Below are positions 35,595-47,819 of a DNA stretch of 64,000 bases, in pieces. Where the stretch lies: positions 1,920,001 through 1,984,000 of the forward strand of contig NW_026970820.1 of assembly GCF_963678635.1 (NCBI RefSeq), in the 5' to 3' direction. The translations under genes were made by a program, and so were the position numbers. Numbering within the stretch: the first letter of the stretch is position 1; each line of letters starts with the position of its first letter. Source of the DNA: Symsagittifera roscoffensis. Its lineage: Eukaryota > Xenacoelomorpha > Acoela > Convolutidae. The notes under the pieces were generated by a model. The model did not search any database. It saw only the letters and a program-made list of their open reading frames with translations, and was not told the DNA's origin.

Positions 35595-35735
35595 CACAAT
35601 CAGGTACTAGTGGTGGATGTTTGTTTTTCGTATTTAGTCAAACCAAAAGAGAGCGTGGTCATGCATCGACATCATGTGCTCAAGCAAATATGTGGACTTC
35701 TACGCATTCCCATTCGCAATGCGCCCTTCGGGCGC
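35537..35735 (+). ncRNA. Candidate junction RNA, U17/U18
   Basis: 199 nt. Variable zone GTGGATGTTTGTTTTTCG with TTTAGTCAAACC, unique in the window. Confidence 0.3.
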
Positions 35736-37780
35736 AAATGCCAATGCTCAACTAATTTTGCCAGGTGAAAAAAAATTTTACAGAAAAATTCTGAGAAATT
35801 TTAATTTAAACTATCACCAAAAAACGCAAAGAATTCAAAGTGTGAAACAATCAAGATTTTGCTATTACCGAGCATGCAGTGAGACTGATTTCGGCAAAAG
35901 TAAAAGAGAAAATGAAGGAAATGGAAAGAAAAAAACTGTTCAAAATAAGAACGCAACATCAAAAACTTATTTGATATCCGCTAATGTCATAATTCCCATC
36001 AGGCTGATTTCAGATTTTAGGCGTAGATTTTACGGTTACGGCTGCTCTCTCTACAGGTCCCAGAGGGACCGAGTGAGCATCCTACCTCGATCCAGGATAA
36101 CGGATAGTTGTTTTAAATTTTTCACAAAATATTTTTTCACTAATGCTTGTTTTCAATTCCTCATGAGAAGCTGTATAAATTTTAAAAAATTGATTTTTTA
36201 ATCAATGCTTCCAAGAACAACTGATGTTAGGCGGTTACAAATGCGGTTGGTGAAAACTAGTTAGGGATAATGATGAGAAAAATTGTAAGTTTTCAAATGA
36301 AATTAAAAACAGTTTTTTTCTTTTTTTCTTTTGTAAATCGGGAGAAATGAATCAGTTTTTTTTATGTTTTCCTCGCACCACCCACTGTTCCTAAGAAATG
36401 AAGATTCCTGTTCTAGCCGTTTATAACACTTTGGCAGAAAAAACATCAATATGATGTAAAATGTTTTAAAAAAGAGAAAAAGTTAAAAATTATGTTTTTT
36501 TTTTAAAAATCAAAAAATTGTAATTTTCAAAATTGAAAAAAAGTAAAAATTAATTGCATATTACAATTCACCGTACCCAACTTAGTGGGTATAGCATTTT
36601 AAATAACCAAAAAATGTTGAAAATTGTAGATTTTATGAAGTTTTCATTTTGGCTATTTTTCCTTGTCGCCTCCACTTAAGGCACCTTTGAGCCAACTTGA
36701 GAAACTGGAACCTAAACAAGCTATAAAGATAGTCTGAATGAGCCATTTTCAGCGTGATAACACGCCTGGAAGAAAAAAAACTCCAGAAAAGAGAGAAAAT
36801 TTTGAACTTTAACCTTTTTTCTTCTTCAGCTGAAAAGTTCAAAAAAAATCAAAAAAATCAAATTTTGAAAAAATTTTAAAAAAATCTCATCAGTCTGTTT
36901 ATTGGAGTCTTCGAGGTTTTGGGAGATCTTATCTATCGGCTAACAACAAAAGGATCACTTATTATAAAAATTTGAGAAAGGTCAAAAAAACATGTTTTTT
37001 CGATTTTTTTGACAGAATTCCGAAAGCAATATCTTGGCTAAAAACAAAAATGAGGGCCTAAAATTAGTACAAACCGTACTCCCACATAAAGTACGTTAGG
37101 TTGGAAACAAAAAATTGACTCTGACTCAAAAATCGTTTTTTAACTTTATTTCTGAACAAAAAATTGTAAAAAAATCTAAAATTAAAAAAATTTTTGAAAA
37201 AAACGATTGTTTTGAAAAAGTGCCAATTTTTAGCTGAAACTTTTCATTTTAGCTAAGAAAGCCAGAGCAATCTTCTTTAAGCTCAAATAATTTAATTAAG
37301 CAAATTATTTTCAAGTTTTTTCGTTAAAGGCTTTTATTTTGAAAAAGTATTCAAAAATGGGTAAAAAAAAGTCAAAAAAATCAATTTTCTCAGATTCAAA
37401 AACCTCCACCACCATGATGATTAGTTCGCTAGATAGGACTGCTGAAACCAATTTAGACGTATTTTCATAAGTTTATCAAAAATTTTATTTATTTTTGAGA
37501 ATTAAGCAAAATAAAAACTTTTCCCAAATTGGGCAAAAAGCCCAAATTAGCCCAAACACCTGTTAAAAATTGTTGGGTCAAAAAGTCACAAAAGGAAACC
37601 CCTATTCGTTTGACATTTTAGGGCCGCATGCAAAAAATTAGACCAATCTAACCTGACACTTTCGAGAATCGACTTTTTTGCAAAATTTCTCTATAGTCCA
37701 TTTGAGGGATATTACTTGTACCGGTGGGGGCCCCTACCCCACCTCAAAAAATTTTGTAATGCTGGAACGCGGCCACCTAG
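35595..37780 (+). repeat. Unit U18, family B with small deletion
   Basis: Length 2186 bp, the shortest B unit. A deletion of about 27 bp at 36825 joins CTTCTTC directly to AGCTGAAAAG and removes the AAATGGCGATACTTAG segment. Part of the second half shares the U10/U20 haplotype (AACAACAAAAGGATC). Head CACAATCAGG, tail allele I. Hairpin at 35721-35735, H1 at 37723-37743. Confidence 0.9.
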
Positions 37781-37921
37781 CACCCTCAAGGTCACGTGTT
37801 GGATTTTTGTTTTTGGTATTTTCTGAAACCAAAAGAGAGCATCGTCATGCATCGACATCATGTGCTCAAGCAAATACGTGGTCTTCTATGCATTCCCATC
37901 CGCAATGCGCCCTTCGGGCGC
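37723..37921 (+). ncRNA. Candidate junction RNA, U18/U19
   Basis: 199 nt. TTGGATTTTTG zone as in U8/U9, with an unrelated upstream tail allele. Confidence 0.3.
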
Positions 37922-39991
37922 AAATGCCAATGCTCAATTAATTTTGCCAGGTGAAAATTTTTTAAAGAAAAATTCTGCTAAATTTTAACTTAAACTACCA
38001 CCAAAAAACGCAACGATTTCAAAGTGTGAAACAATCAAGTTTTTGCTAATACCGGGCATGCAGTGAGACTGATTTCGGCAAAATTAAATTGAAAAATGAA
38101 GGAAATGGAAAGAAAAAAAATTGTTCAAAATAAGAACGCATTATCAAAAACTTATTTGATCTGCGCTAATGTCATAATTCCGATCAGGCTGATTTCAGAT
38201 TTTAAGCGTAGGGCTTACAGTTACGGCTGCTCTCTCTACAGGTCCCAGAGGGACCGAGTGAGCATCCTACCTCGATCCAGGATAACGGATAGTTGTTTTT
38301 AGTTTTTCACAATTTTTTTTTCACTAATGCTTGTTTTCACTTCCTCATTAGAAGCTGTATAAATTTTTAGAAAAACTGATTTTAATAATCAATGCTTCCA
38401 AGAACAACTGATGTTAGGCGGTTACAAATGCGGTTGGTGAAAAGTAGTAAGGGATAATGATGAGAAAAATTGCAAGTTTTCAAATGAATTTAAGAACAGT
38501 TTTTTTCTTTTTTTCTTTTGTAAATCGGGAGAAATGAATCAGTTTTTTTTTAGTTTTCCTCGCACCAACCACTGTTATTAAATATAGAAGATTCATGTTC
38601 TAGCCGTTAATAACAATTTGGCAGAAAAAACATCAATATGATGTAAAATGTTTTAAAAAAGAGAAAAATTTAAAAATTATGTTTTTTTTTTAGAAAAAAA
38701 AAATTGTAATTTTCAAAATTGAAAAAAAGTGAAAATTAATTGCCTATTACGGTTCAGCGTACCCAATTTAGTGGGTCTAGCATTTTAAATTACCAAAAAA
38801 CGTTGAAAATTGTAGATTTTATGAAGTTTTCATTTTGGCTATTTTCCTTGTCGCCTCCACTTAAGGCACCTTTGAGCCAACTTGAGAAACTGGAACCTAA
38901 ACAAGCTACACAGATAGTCTGAATGAGCCATTTTCAGCTTGAAAACACGCCTGGAAGAAAAAAAACTGTAGAAAAGAATGAAAATTTTGAACTTTAACCT
39001 TTTTTCTTCTTCAAATGGCAATACTTAGAAAAAATTTTCAGCTGAAAAGTTCAAAAAAAATCAAAAAATTCAAATTTTGAAAAAAATTTAAAAAAATCTC
39101 ATCATTCTGTTTATTGGAGTCTTCGAGGTTTTGGAAGACCTTATCTGGCGGCTAACAACAAGTGGATCACTTATTTTAAAATTTTGAGAAAGGTCAAAAA
39201 AACATGTTTTTTCGACTTTTTTGACAGAATTTCGAAAGCAATATCTTGGCTAAAAACAAGAATGAGGGCCTAAAGTTAGTACAAACAGTACTCCCACATA
39301 AGGTACATTATGTTGGAAACAAAAAATTTACTCTGACTCAAAAATCGTTTTTTAACTTTATTTCTGAACAAGAAATTGAAAAGAAATCAAAAACTTAAAA
39401 ATTTTTTGAAAAAAATGATTGTTTTGAAAAAGTGCCAATTTTTAGCTGAAACTTTTCATTTTAGCTAATAAAGCCAGAGCAATGCCCTTTAAGCTCAAAT
39501 AAATTAATTATGCAAATTATTTTCAAGTTTTTTCGTTAAAGCCTTTTATTTTGAAAAAGTATTCAAAAATGGGTAAAAAAAAGTCAAAAAAATCAATTTT
39601 CTCCGATTCAAAAACCTCCACTACCATGATGATTAGTGCGTTAGATAGGACTGCTGAGATCAATTTAGACGTTTTTTCATAAGTATATCGAAATTTTTAC
39701 TTATTTTTGAGAATTAAGCAAAATAAAAACTTTTCCCAAATTGGGCAAAAAGCCCAAATTAGCCCAAACACCTGTTAAAAATTGTTGGGTCAAAAAATCA
39801 CAAAAGGAAACCCCTATTCGTTTGACATTTTAGGGCCGCATGCAAAAAATTAGACCAATCTAACCTGACAATTTCGAGAATCGACTTTTTTGTCAAAATT
39901 CTCTAAAGACCAATTTAGGGAGATTACTTGTACCGGTGGGGGCCCTACCCCACCTAAAAAATTTTTGAAATGCTGGAACGCGGCCACCTAG
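37781..39991 (+). repeat. Unit U19, family B
   Basis: Length 2211 bp. Head CACCCTCAAGGTCACGTG-TTGG as in U9; tail allele II. Hairpin at 37907-37921, H1 at 39935-39954. First half resembles U11 (TTAGAAGCTGTATAAATTT), second half resembles U9, so it is another within-family mosaic. Confidence 0.9.
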
Positions 39992-40133
39992 CACAATCAG
40001 GTACTAGTGGCTTGATTTGAGATTTTAGTATTTTCTCGGACCAAAAGAGAGTGTCGTCAAGCATCTACATCTTGTGCTCAAGCAAATACGTGGACTTCTA
40101 CGCATTCCCATTAGCAATGCGCCCTTCGGGCGC
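39935..40133 (+). ncRNA. Candidate junction RNA, U19/U20
   Basis: 199 nt; the right part is identical to U9/U10. Confidence 0.3.
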
Positions 40134-42207
40134 AAATGCCAATGCTCAATTAATTTTGCCAGGTGAAAAAAAAATTATTTAAAAATGTCTGCTAAATTTT
40201 ACTTTAAACTATCACCAAAAAACGCAAATAATTCAATGTGTAAAACAATAAAATTTTCGCCAATACCAGACATGCAATGAGACTGATTTTGGCAAAAGTG
40301 AAATAGAAATTGTAAAAACAAGCAAGAAAATAATTGTTCAAAAAAAGAACGCAACATCAGAAAATTATTTGATCTCCGCTAATGACATAATTATGATCAG
40401 GCTGATTTCAGATTAAAGCGTACAATTTAGGGTTACGGCTGCACCCTCTAACGGTCCCAGAGGGACCGAGTGAGCATCCTACTTCGATCCTGGATAACGG
40501 ATAGTTGTTTTTAATTTTTCATAAAATTTTTTTTTCTTTAAGGCTTGTTTTCATTTTGTCATGAGAAGCTGTAGAGATTTCAAAACATTTTGACTTCAAT
40601 AAACAATGGTTCCAAGAACAACTGACGTTAGGCGATTACAAATACGGTTGGTGAAAACTGGTAAAGGATAATGTTGCGAAAAATTGTAAGCTTTAGGAAA
40701 ATTAAAGAACAGTTTTTTCTTTTTTTTTTGTAAATGGGGAGAAATCATTCAAATTTTTAAATTTTGCCTTAAACCAACTATTTTTCTTAAGTAATGAAGA
40801 TTCCTGTTCTAGCCTTTTATAACACTTTAGCAGAAAAAACATCAAAATGTTTGAAAACGTTTTAAAATAAAGAAAAACTATAAATTATGTTATTTTTGAA
40901 AAAAAAATCAAAAAATAGTAAATTTAAAAATTGAAAAAAAGTGAAAAACAATTGCGTATTGCAATTCAGCGTACCCAAATTAGTGGGTCTAGCATTTTAA
41001 ATTATCAAAAAATGTTGAAAATTGTAGATTTTATGAAGTTTTCATTTTGGCTATTTTTCCTTGTCGCCTCCACTTAAGGCACCTTTGAGCCAACTTGAGA
41101 AACTGGAACCTAAACAAGCTATACAGATAGTCTGATTGAGCCATTTTCAGCGTGATAACACCCCTGGAAGAAAACAAAACTCCAGAAAAGAAAGAAAATT
41201 TTGAACTTTAACCTTTTTTCTTCTTCAAATGGCGATACTTAGAATATTTTTTCAGCTGAAAAGTTCAAAAAAAATCAAAAAATTCAAATTTTGAAAAAAA
41301 TTTAAAAAAATCTCATCAGTCTGTTTATTGGAGTCTTCGAGGTTTTGGGAGATCTTATCTGGCGGCTAACAACAAAAGGATCACTTATTATAAAAATTTG
41401 AGAAAGGTCAAAAAAACATGTTTTTTCGATTTTTTTGACAGAATTCCGAAAGCAATATCTTGGCTAAAAACAAAAATGAGGGCCTAAAATTAGTACAAAC
41501 AGTACTCCCACATAAAGTACATTAGGTTGGAAACAAAAAATTGACTCTGACTCAAAAATCGTTTTTTAACTTTATTTCTGAACAAAAAATTGTAAAAAAA
41601 TCTAAAATTAAAAAATTTTTTGAAAAAAACGATTGTTTTGAAAAAGTGCCAATTTTTAGCTGAAACTTTTCATTTTAGCTAAGGAAGCCAGAGCAATGTT
41701 CTTTAAGCTCAAATAATTTAATTAAGCAAATTATTTTCAAGTTTTTTCGTTAAAGGCTTTTATTTTGAAAAAAATATTCAAAAATGGGTAAAAAAAAGTC
41801 AAAAAAATTAATTTTCTCAGATTGAAAAACCTCCACTGCCATGATGATTAGTTCGTTCGATAGGACTACTGAGATCAATTTAGACGTATTTTCATAAGTA
41901 TATCAAAATTTTTATTTATTTTTGAGAATTAAGCAAAATAAAAACTTTTCCCAAATTGGGCAAAAAGCCCAAATTAGCCCAAACACCTGTTAAAAATTGT
42001 TGGGTCAAAAAATCACAAAAGAAAACCCCTATTCGTTTGCCATTTTAGGGCCGCATGCAAAAAATTAGACCATTCTAACCTGACAATTTCGAGAATCGAC
42101 TTTTTTGCAAAATTTCTCTATAGTCCATTTGAGGGATATTACTTGTACCGGTGGGGGCCCCTACCCCACCTCAAAAAATTTTGTAATGCTGGAACGCGGC
42201 CACCTAG
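39992..42207 (+). repeat. Unit U20, family B divergent subtype (twin of U10)
   Basis: Length 2216 bp, apparently identical to U10. It is followed by an A unit whereas U10 is followed by a B unit; the identity stops exactly at CTAG on the right. On the left, the preceding units are similar but not identical, the nearest difference lying about 20 bp before the junction. Hairpin at 40119-40133, H1 at 42150-42170. Confidence 0.92.
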
Positions 42208-42322
42208 TTGTCACTGTGGCCCCGCTGTATTCTTGACTTTTGAGGAGAAGGTTCCGCGGGGGGCGGAGCAGGGGAACGCTTAACGCACTCGCAAAAGGAG
42301 CACCCTTCGGGTGCTCTTTTTT
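42150..42322 (+). ncRNA. Candidate junction RNA, U20/U21 (B tail, A head)
   Basis: 173 nt; U2-type block after a TTGTCACTG start. Confidence 0.38.
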
Positions 42323-43750
42323 GCTCGAAAGTTTTCTGAAACGGTATCTGATGAACTTTGTAAGGTGTAACAAAAGCAACAACACAAAACGTTCTGTATG
42401 TGATTAGAAAAGATCAAAAAAATTTTCTCATACTTTCAATGACTGAATCTACACCTGATCAGTCTCTAGAGAACTCTAAACCAAAGTAACTTTTGTTTTT
42501 TAGTGATTCATGAAGAGGACCGTTCCAACGAAAACAAGTTTTCGGAAACAGTCCTCAGATTTTTTTTCGAGCCCATTGTCAAGTACATGAACTTTCAATT
42601 GTGAATTATAGCTGAATTGGACTTGGAATTTGTCCCAAAAAGGTTAAGTTTGTCTCAAATTGATTAGAAGCAAAAGAAAAAAAAAACATTTTTTTTTTTA
42701 TTTGGAAAAAAAAAGTTGAGTCAAAAACGTGAAAAAATCCTTTTATCAAAAGTCATAAAAAGTAGCTCCAATTTCCTTAAAGCACAAGGCTACAATATAA
42801 GAACCTGTTTAGGAGGTTTCCATGACCAAAGCCGTAAAATTTCCATATTTAGAGAAAAGGCAAAAAAAAACCACTTTTTGGTTAACTCAAAAAGGTAGAT
42901 AAATCGGGTAAAGTCGTCTTCAAACCTATAGGATCGAAAAGTGATCTAAATAGGGTATATATGTAGTGTCCTTGTTAGGTCGCATGCAAAAAACTAGAAC
43001 AGTTTTGCTGGCCACTTCCGAAATTAAGACTTTTATTCGAAATTTGGCCATTTTTATTTGTAGTAAAATAGTAGTAAAATAGCCGAGAAAAAAAATTCTA
43101 AAAACCATAATTTTTATCCAATTTTGACGTTTAAATACTCTATACCTACTAAAATGTCTATGGCAAGCTCAAATAAGCCATCAAAATTCATTTTTTCTCA
43201 CTTTTTAAAATTTTTGTTTTTTTGATATACAATGTTGAGTCAGAAACGTGAAAAATCAATTTTTTTCAAAAAGTCAAAATAAAGTGTTCCAATCAATTTG
43301 TTTCACTAAAACACACTTTATGAACCTGTTCAGAATGGTTTTTTGGGTTGAAGCCGAAAATTCACCTATTTTGAGAAAAGTGGAAAAAACACCTTTTTAG
43401 TTCCCCAAACAGTCTACTTTCATCCATTCCTTGTCAATATACCCCATTTTTTGAACCAAAACAGAGTTAATAGGTGATTTTTATCGAAAAACGTGTTTTT
43501 TACCATTTTTGCCCCCCATTTCCCTCTATAAGTCAACACATAACAAAATTCTGGCAAAACGGGGCAAAAGTGTATCCTTAGAATTTCAATACGGGGCTGC
43601 ATGCAAAAAATTAGGGAATTCTGACCTCCAGTTATCGAGAACACGACTTATTCTGCACGAAAGGTAATATAGGTAAATGTTCTTTCGAACCGACGGGGCC
43701 CCTTCCCCTGTCTCTACTGAACGCCAAAGCCGGACGCGGCGGCCACCTAG
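42208..43750 (+). repeat. Unit U21, family A with about 88-bp deletion
   Basis: Length 1543 bp. The deletion at about 43401 joins CTTTTTAGTT to CCCCAAACAG and removes the stretch containing the A/T inverted repeat TTTGAGA/TCTCAAA. Head, H3 (42516-42555), H1 (43692-43712) and terminator-like hairpin are all retained. Variable block is the U2 type. Confidence 0.9.
42298..42322 (+). terminator. Terminator-like hairpin, U21
   Basis: Loop TTC, T6. Confidence 0.5.
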
Positions 43751-43866
43751 TTGTCACTGTGGCCCCGCTACATCAGTGACTTTCGAAGGAGTAGGTTCCG
43801 CGGGGGGCGGAGCAGGGGAACGCTAAACGCACTCGCAAAAGGAGCACCCTTCGGGTGCTCTTTTTT
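43692..43866 (+). ncRNA. Candidate junction RNA, U21/U22
   Basis: 175 nt. GTCACTG at the head pairs perfectly with CAGTGAC inside the variable block (7 bp). Confidence 0.38.
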
Positions 43867-45397
43867 GCTCGAAAGTTTTCTGAAACGGTATCTGATGAAC
43901 TTTGTAAGGTGTCACAAAAGCAACAACACAAAACATTCTGTATGTGATTAGAAAAGGTCAAAAAAGATTTCTCATACTTTCAATGACTGAATCTACACCT
44001 GATCAGTCTCTAGAGAACTCTAAACCAAAGTAACTTATGTTTTTCATTGATTCATGAAGAGGACCGTTCCAACGAAAACAAGTTTTCGGAAACAGTCCTC
44101 ATATTTTTTTTCGAGCCCATTGTCAAGTACGTGGACTTTCAATTGTGACTAATAGCTGAATTGGACTTGGAATTTGTCCCAAAAAGGTTAAGTTTGTCTC
44201 AAATTAAGTTTGTCTCAATCTCAAGAAGCAAAAGAAAAAAAAAACATTTTTTTTATTTGGAAAAAAAAGTTGAGTCAGAAACGTGAAAAAACCCTTTTTT
44301 CAAAAGTCATAAAAAGTAGCTCCAATTGGCTTAAATCACTAGGCTACAATATATGAACCTGTTCAGAATGGTTTTCATGACCAAAGCCATACAACTTCCA
44401 TATTTAGAGAAAAAGCAAAAAAAAAAACAACTTTTTGGTTAACTCAAAAAGGTAGATAAATCGGGTAAAGTCGTCTTCAAACCTATAGGATCGAAAAATG
44501 ATCCATATAGGGTATATATGTAGTGTCCTTGTTAGGTCGCATGCAAAAAAAATAGAACAGTTTTGTTGGCCACTTCCGAAATTAAGACTTTTTTTTCGAA
44601 ATTTGGCCATTTTTATTTGTAGTAAAATAGTAGTAAAATAGCCGAGAAAAAAAATTGTAAAAACCAAAATTTTTATCCAATTTCGACGTTTAAATACTCT
44701 ATACCTACTAAAATGTCCATGGCAAGCTCAAATAAGCCATCAAAATTCATTTTTTCTCACTTTTTAAAATTTTTGTTTTTTTGATATACAATGTTGAGTC
44801 AGAAACGTGAAAAATCAATTTTTTTCAAAAAGTCAAAATAAAGTGTTTCAATCAAATTGTTTCACTAAAACACACTTTATAAACCTGTTCAGATTGGGTT
44901 TTTGGGTTAAAGACGAAAATTCACCCATTTTGAGAAAAGTGGAAAAAACACCTTTTTAGTTACAAAAAAACCATCATTTTTGTTGCAGTTTTTGAAAAAA
45001 CTCAAATTTTTGAGAAAAAATTTTTTTCTCAAACATTTATATTTAGGCTCCCCAAACAGTGTACTTTCATCCATTCCTTGTCAATATACCCCATTTTTTG
45101 AACCAAAACAGAGTTAATAGGTAATTTTTATCAAAAAACGTGTTTTTTACCATTTTTGCCCCCCATTTCCCTCTATAAGTCAACACATAACAAAATTTTG
45201 GCAAAACGGGGCAAAATTGTATCCTTAGAATTTCAATACGGGGCTGCATGCAAAAAATTAGGGAATTCTGACCTCCAGTTTTCGAGAACACGACTTATTC
45301 TGCATGAAAAGGGTAAAAGGTAAATGTTCCTTCGAACCGACGGGGCCCCTTCCCCTGTCTCTGCTGAACGCCATAGCCGGACGCGGCGGCCACCTAG
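43751..45397 (+). repeat. Unit U22, family A
   Basis: Length 1647 bp. Unique 24-nt variable block beginning ACATCAGTGACTTTCG. A short duplication of AAGTTTGTCTCAA lies near 44205. H3 at 44060-44099, H1 at 45339-45359. Followed by the only E unit. Confidence 0.9.
43842..43866 (+). terminator. Terminator-like hairpin, U22
   Basis: Loop TTC, T6. Confidence 0.5.
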
Positions 45398-45559
45398 CCG
45401 GTCAGGTCTGCGTCCCACCCGCCCTCCGTGACTCATCTATCTTGCTTCCGAGAAATATCATTTGTTTCACCTTTACCCCATCTCAGGTCAGTTACTCTTG
45501 AAAAAAATCCTACTTGAAACGTTCGCATTCACTTTGCCCCCTACGGGCGCAATGGTGAA
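45339..45559 (+). ncRNA. Candidate junction RNA, U22/U23 (A tail, E head)
   Basis: 221 nt to the end of a nested hairpin at 45528-45559 (TTCAC with GTGAA, inner TTGC with GCAA). No T run directly after it, but a T6 lies about 10 nt downstream. Confidence 0.25.
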
Positions 45560-45876
45560 GCCCATTTTTTCTTCTCACTGAACTTCTTCTCCGAACAGTT
45601 CACATAAAACATTACTATGGTTTTATCTGAAATTTGCCGTGTCCAGCTGCGACTCCGACTTTTTTCACGTCACTGGTGTTCCAACAACAGGACCACATGA
45701 GATTCCCATTCAGATACTGTCTCAATTTTGAAAATACTGATTTGATTTTTTTGCCGTTTTTCGCAAAATAAACTAATTACTTCATTCGAATTAAAAAAAA
45801 ATCCGAAAAACACTTAAAGATAGCAAGACATTATTGTGACTGTCGTCTATATCTGTTCTCTTTGTTGGAGGTCAAT

Positions 45877-45917
45877 GATGCTCCCTATGTGGGACCACAA
45901 GGGTCCCAGGGAGCATC
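45877..45917. other. Two-tier stem-loop of E unit
   Basis: GATGCTCCCT with AGGGAGCATC (10 bp) around GGGACC with GGTCCC (6 bp). It shares the inner GGTCCC/GGGACC pairs and the TGCTC/GAGCA outer ends with the B-unit stem-loop (for example 6813-6849), but E has the fuller outer stem. It takes the place of H3. Confidence 0.75.
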
Positions 45918-46419
45918 AGTAAAGGCTTTGGATAGTATGCCATTTTTGATTCAGACAAAATCTTTGGCCAATTGTGTTTTTTTTCACAGTCCCTTATCCA
46001 CTGCAAATGTAAAGACTAATTTTTGTTTGAAGTTTTAAAAAATAATAATAGCCTTTTCATTTGTGATGACTCGTATCACTCAATAATCAATGGAAGACTC
46101 TGACTAACCTTCTCAAGCATGGAAATACATCAAAAAGAAAAAACTATTCTGGTTATTTCAGACTGCTTTTTTGTTAAATTTCAGATAGATTTTGAAAACT
46201 CTTTCTTCAAATGGTATGTCTGCCGAAAAAGAACAAAAATTACAAACTGAAACCATTTTGGTTAAATTAACGCTCTTCACCCACCAAACTCGAAATTGCG
46301 AAGCTGAAACGAACAATCGACAGCCCATTTTATAAGTTTCGGTTTATTTTTTCAAAACATGTGTCATATATTTTCAAAAGCAATTTTTTAAAGTTTCATT
46401 TTTTACCAGAAAAGTAAGT

Positions 46420-47735
46420 CCGAAAAAAAAACAGATTTTCAAATACTGTCAAAAAATAAGGTGGCATGAGTTTTACCAATGGAATCATAGTATATGATTA
46501 GGTTCAAAATAGTTTTCATTACCATTGACTAGACGCTTACTCAATTTGAGAAATGTCCTTAATAACTTTTTTGGAAACATAAAAAACGGATAATGGAAAA
46601 GTTTTCTTCAAACTTATAGAAAAGAATTTTATGAGAAAAACCATTACTAATATCACGTGTAAATTACGAGAATAGATTCAGGCCACATGCAAAATTTCAG
46701 CAGAAGCACTCAAGCAATTTTGAGAACGAAACAATTGTTCCAGAAATTGACAAAGTAGTATATATACCAATTTTACCATAAATCGTCAAAATAAAAAAAT
46801 CGCAAAAACTACAAATTTTATCCAATTTTGAATTTTAAGTACTCTATACCGACTAAAGTGACTATGCTAAGCTCGAATCAACCATCAGAAACCATTTTTA
46901 ATCGTTCTGCATTTTTTAAGTTTTTTTCCATCAAAAAGTTGAGTCAGAAATGGGAAAAAGGTTTTTTTTTCAGAAAAACAAAAAAAGTCGTTCAAAATCA
47001 ACTAAAAATATAAGCCATTATTTTTGAACCTGCTCAGAATGGTTCTGGTGACCGAAGCCGTAAAAAGTACCCAATTCGAGAAAATTCGAAAAATCACTTT
47101 TTTCAGCATTTTGAAAAAGTGGAAAAATGGAGAAAATGGTCTTCAAACAAATAGGATGAAAAAGTGACCAGTAAAAGCATCGATGCCGTGTCAAATCAGG
47201 ATCGCATGCCAATTTTTGAAAAAAACCAACGGGTTTTTTTTAAGAACGAAACCATTTTTTGACAATTTTAGTAGTAGTATTTACACTAATTAGTACCATA
47301 TATGGTCAAAATTCAAAAATACAAAAAACTGCAATTTTTATCCAATTTTGACCTTCAAATACTCTATACCCACTAAATCGACTATCGGGAGCTCGAATCA
47401 ATTATCAAAAACCACTTTTAATCACTTTCAAAATTTTTTATTTTTTAAATCAAAATGTTGAGTCAGAAATAGGAAAAAACAATTTTTTTCAAAAAGTCAA
47501 AAAAAGTTGTCCCAATTGAATAAACTCACTAAGCCACACTCAATGAACCTGTTCAGAATGGTTTTCATGACCAGAGCCGTAAAAAGTACCCAATTTGGGA
47601 AACTTCGAAAAATCACCTTTTAGTTAACTCAAAAAAGTGGAAAAATCGGGTAAAATGGGCTTCAAACCGATAGGATCGAAAAGTGACCTGTATAAGATAT
47701 GATTGCCGTGTCAAATTAGGGCCGCATGCAAAAAA
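46420..47735 (+). repeat. Three diverged copies of a 520-bp sub-module in U23
   Basis: Copies are marked by GTTGAGTCAGAAAT at about 46938 and 47457 and by GCATGC-type landmarks at about 46684, 47204 and 47724, giving a period of about 520 bp. The same period (521 bp) separates GTTGAGTCAGAAACGT at 2018 and 2539 in family A. The last copy merges into the unit tail, so the tail itself derives from this sub-module. Confidence 0.7.
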
Positions 47736-47819
47736 TTAGAAAAATTCAACGAAACGTTTTTGAGAACTCGACAAATTTGGTCGTTTTGTTAAACGTTTAA
47801 TTTTAGAAATTTTTTGCCC

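Noticed and set aside
35674-36201. 175-aa plus-strand frame in U18
   Set aside because: Other B units have stops within the same stretch; the conserved-looking piece YGCSLYRSQRDRV is just the translation of the GGTCCC-AGA-GGGACC stem-loop.
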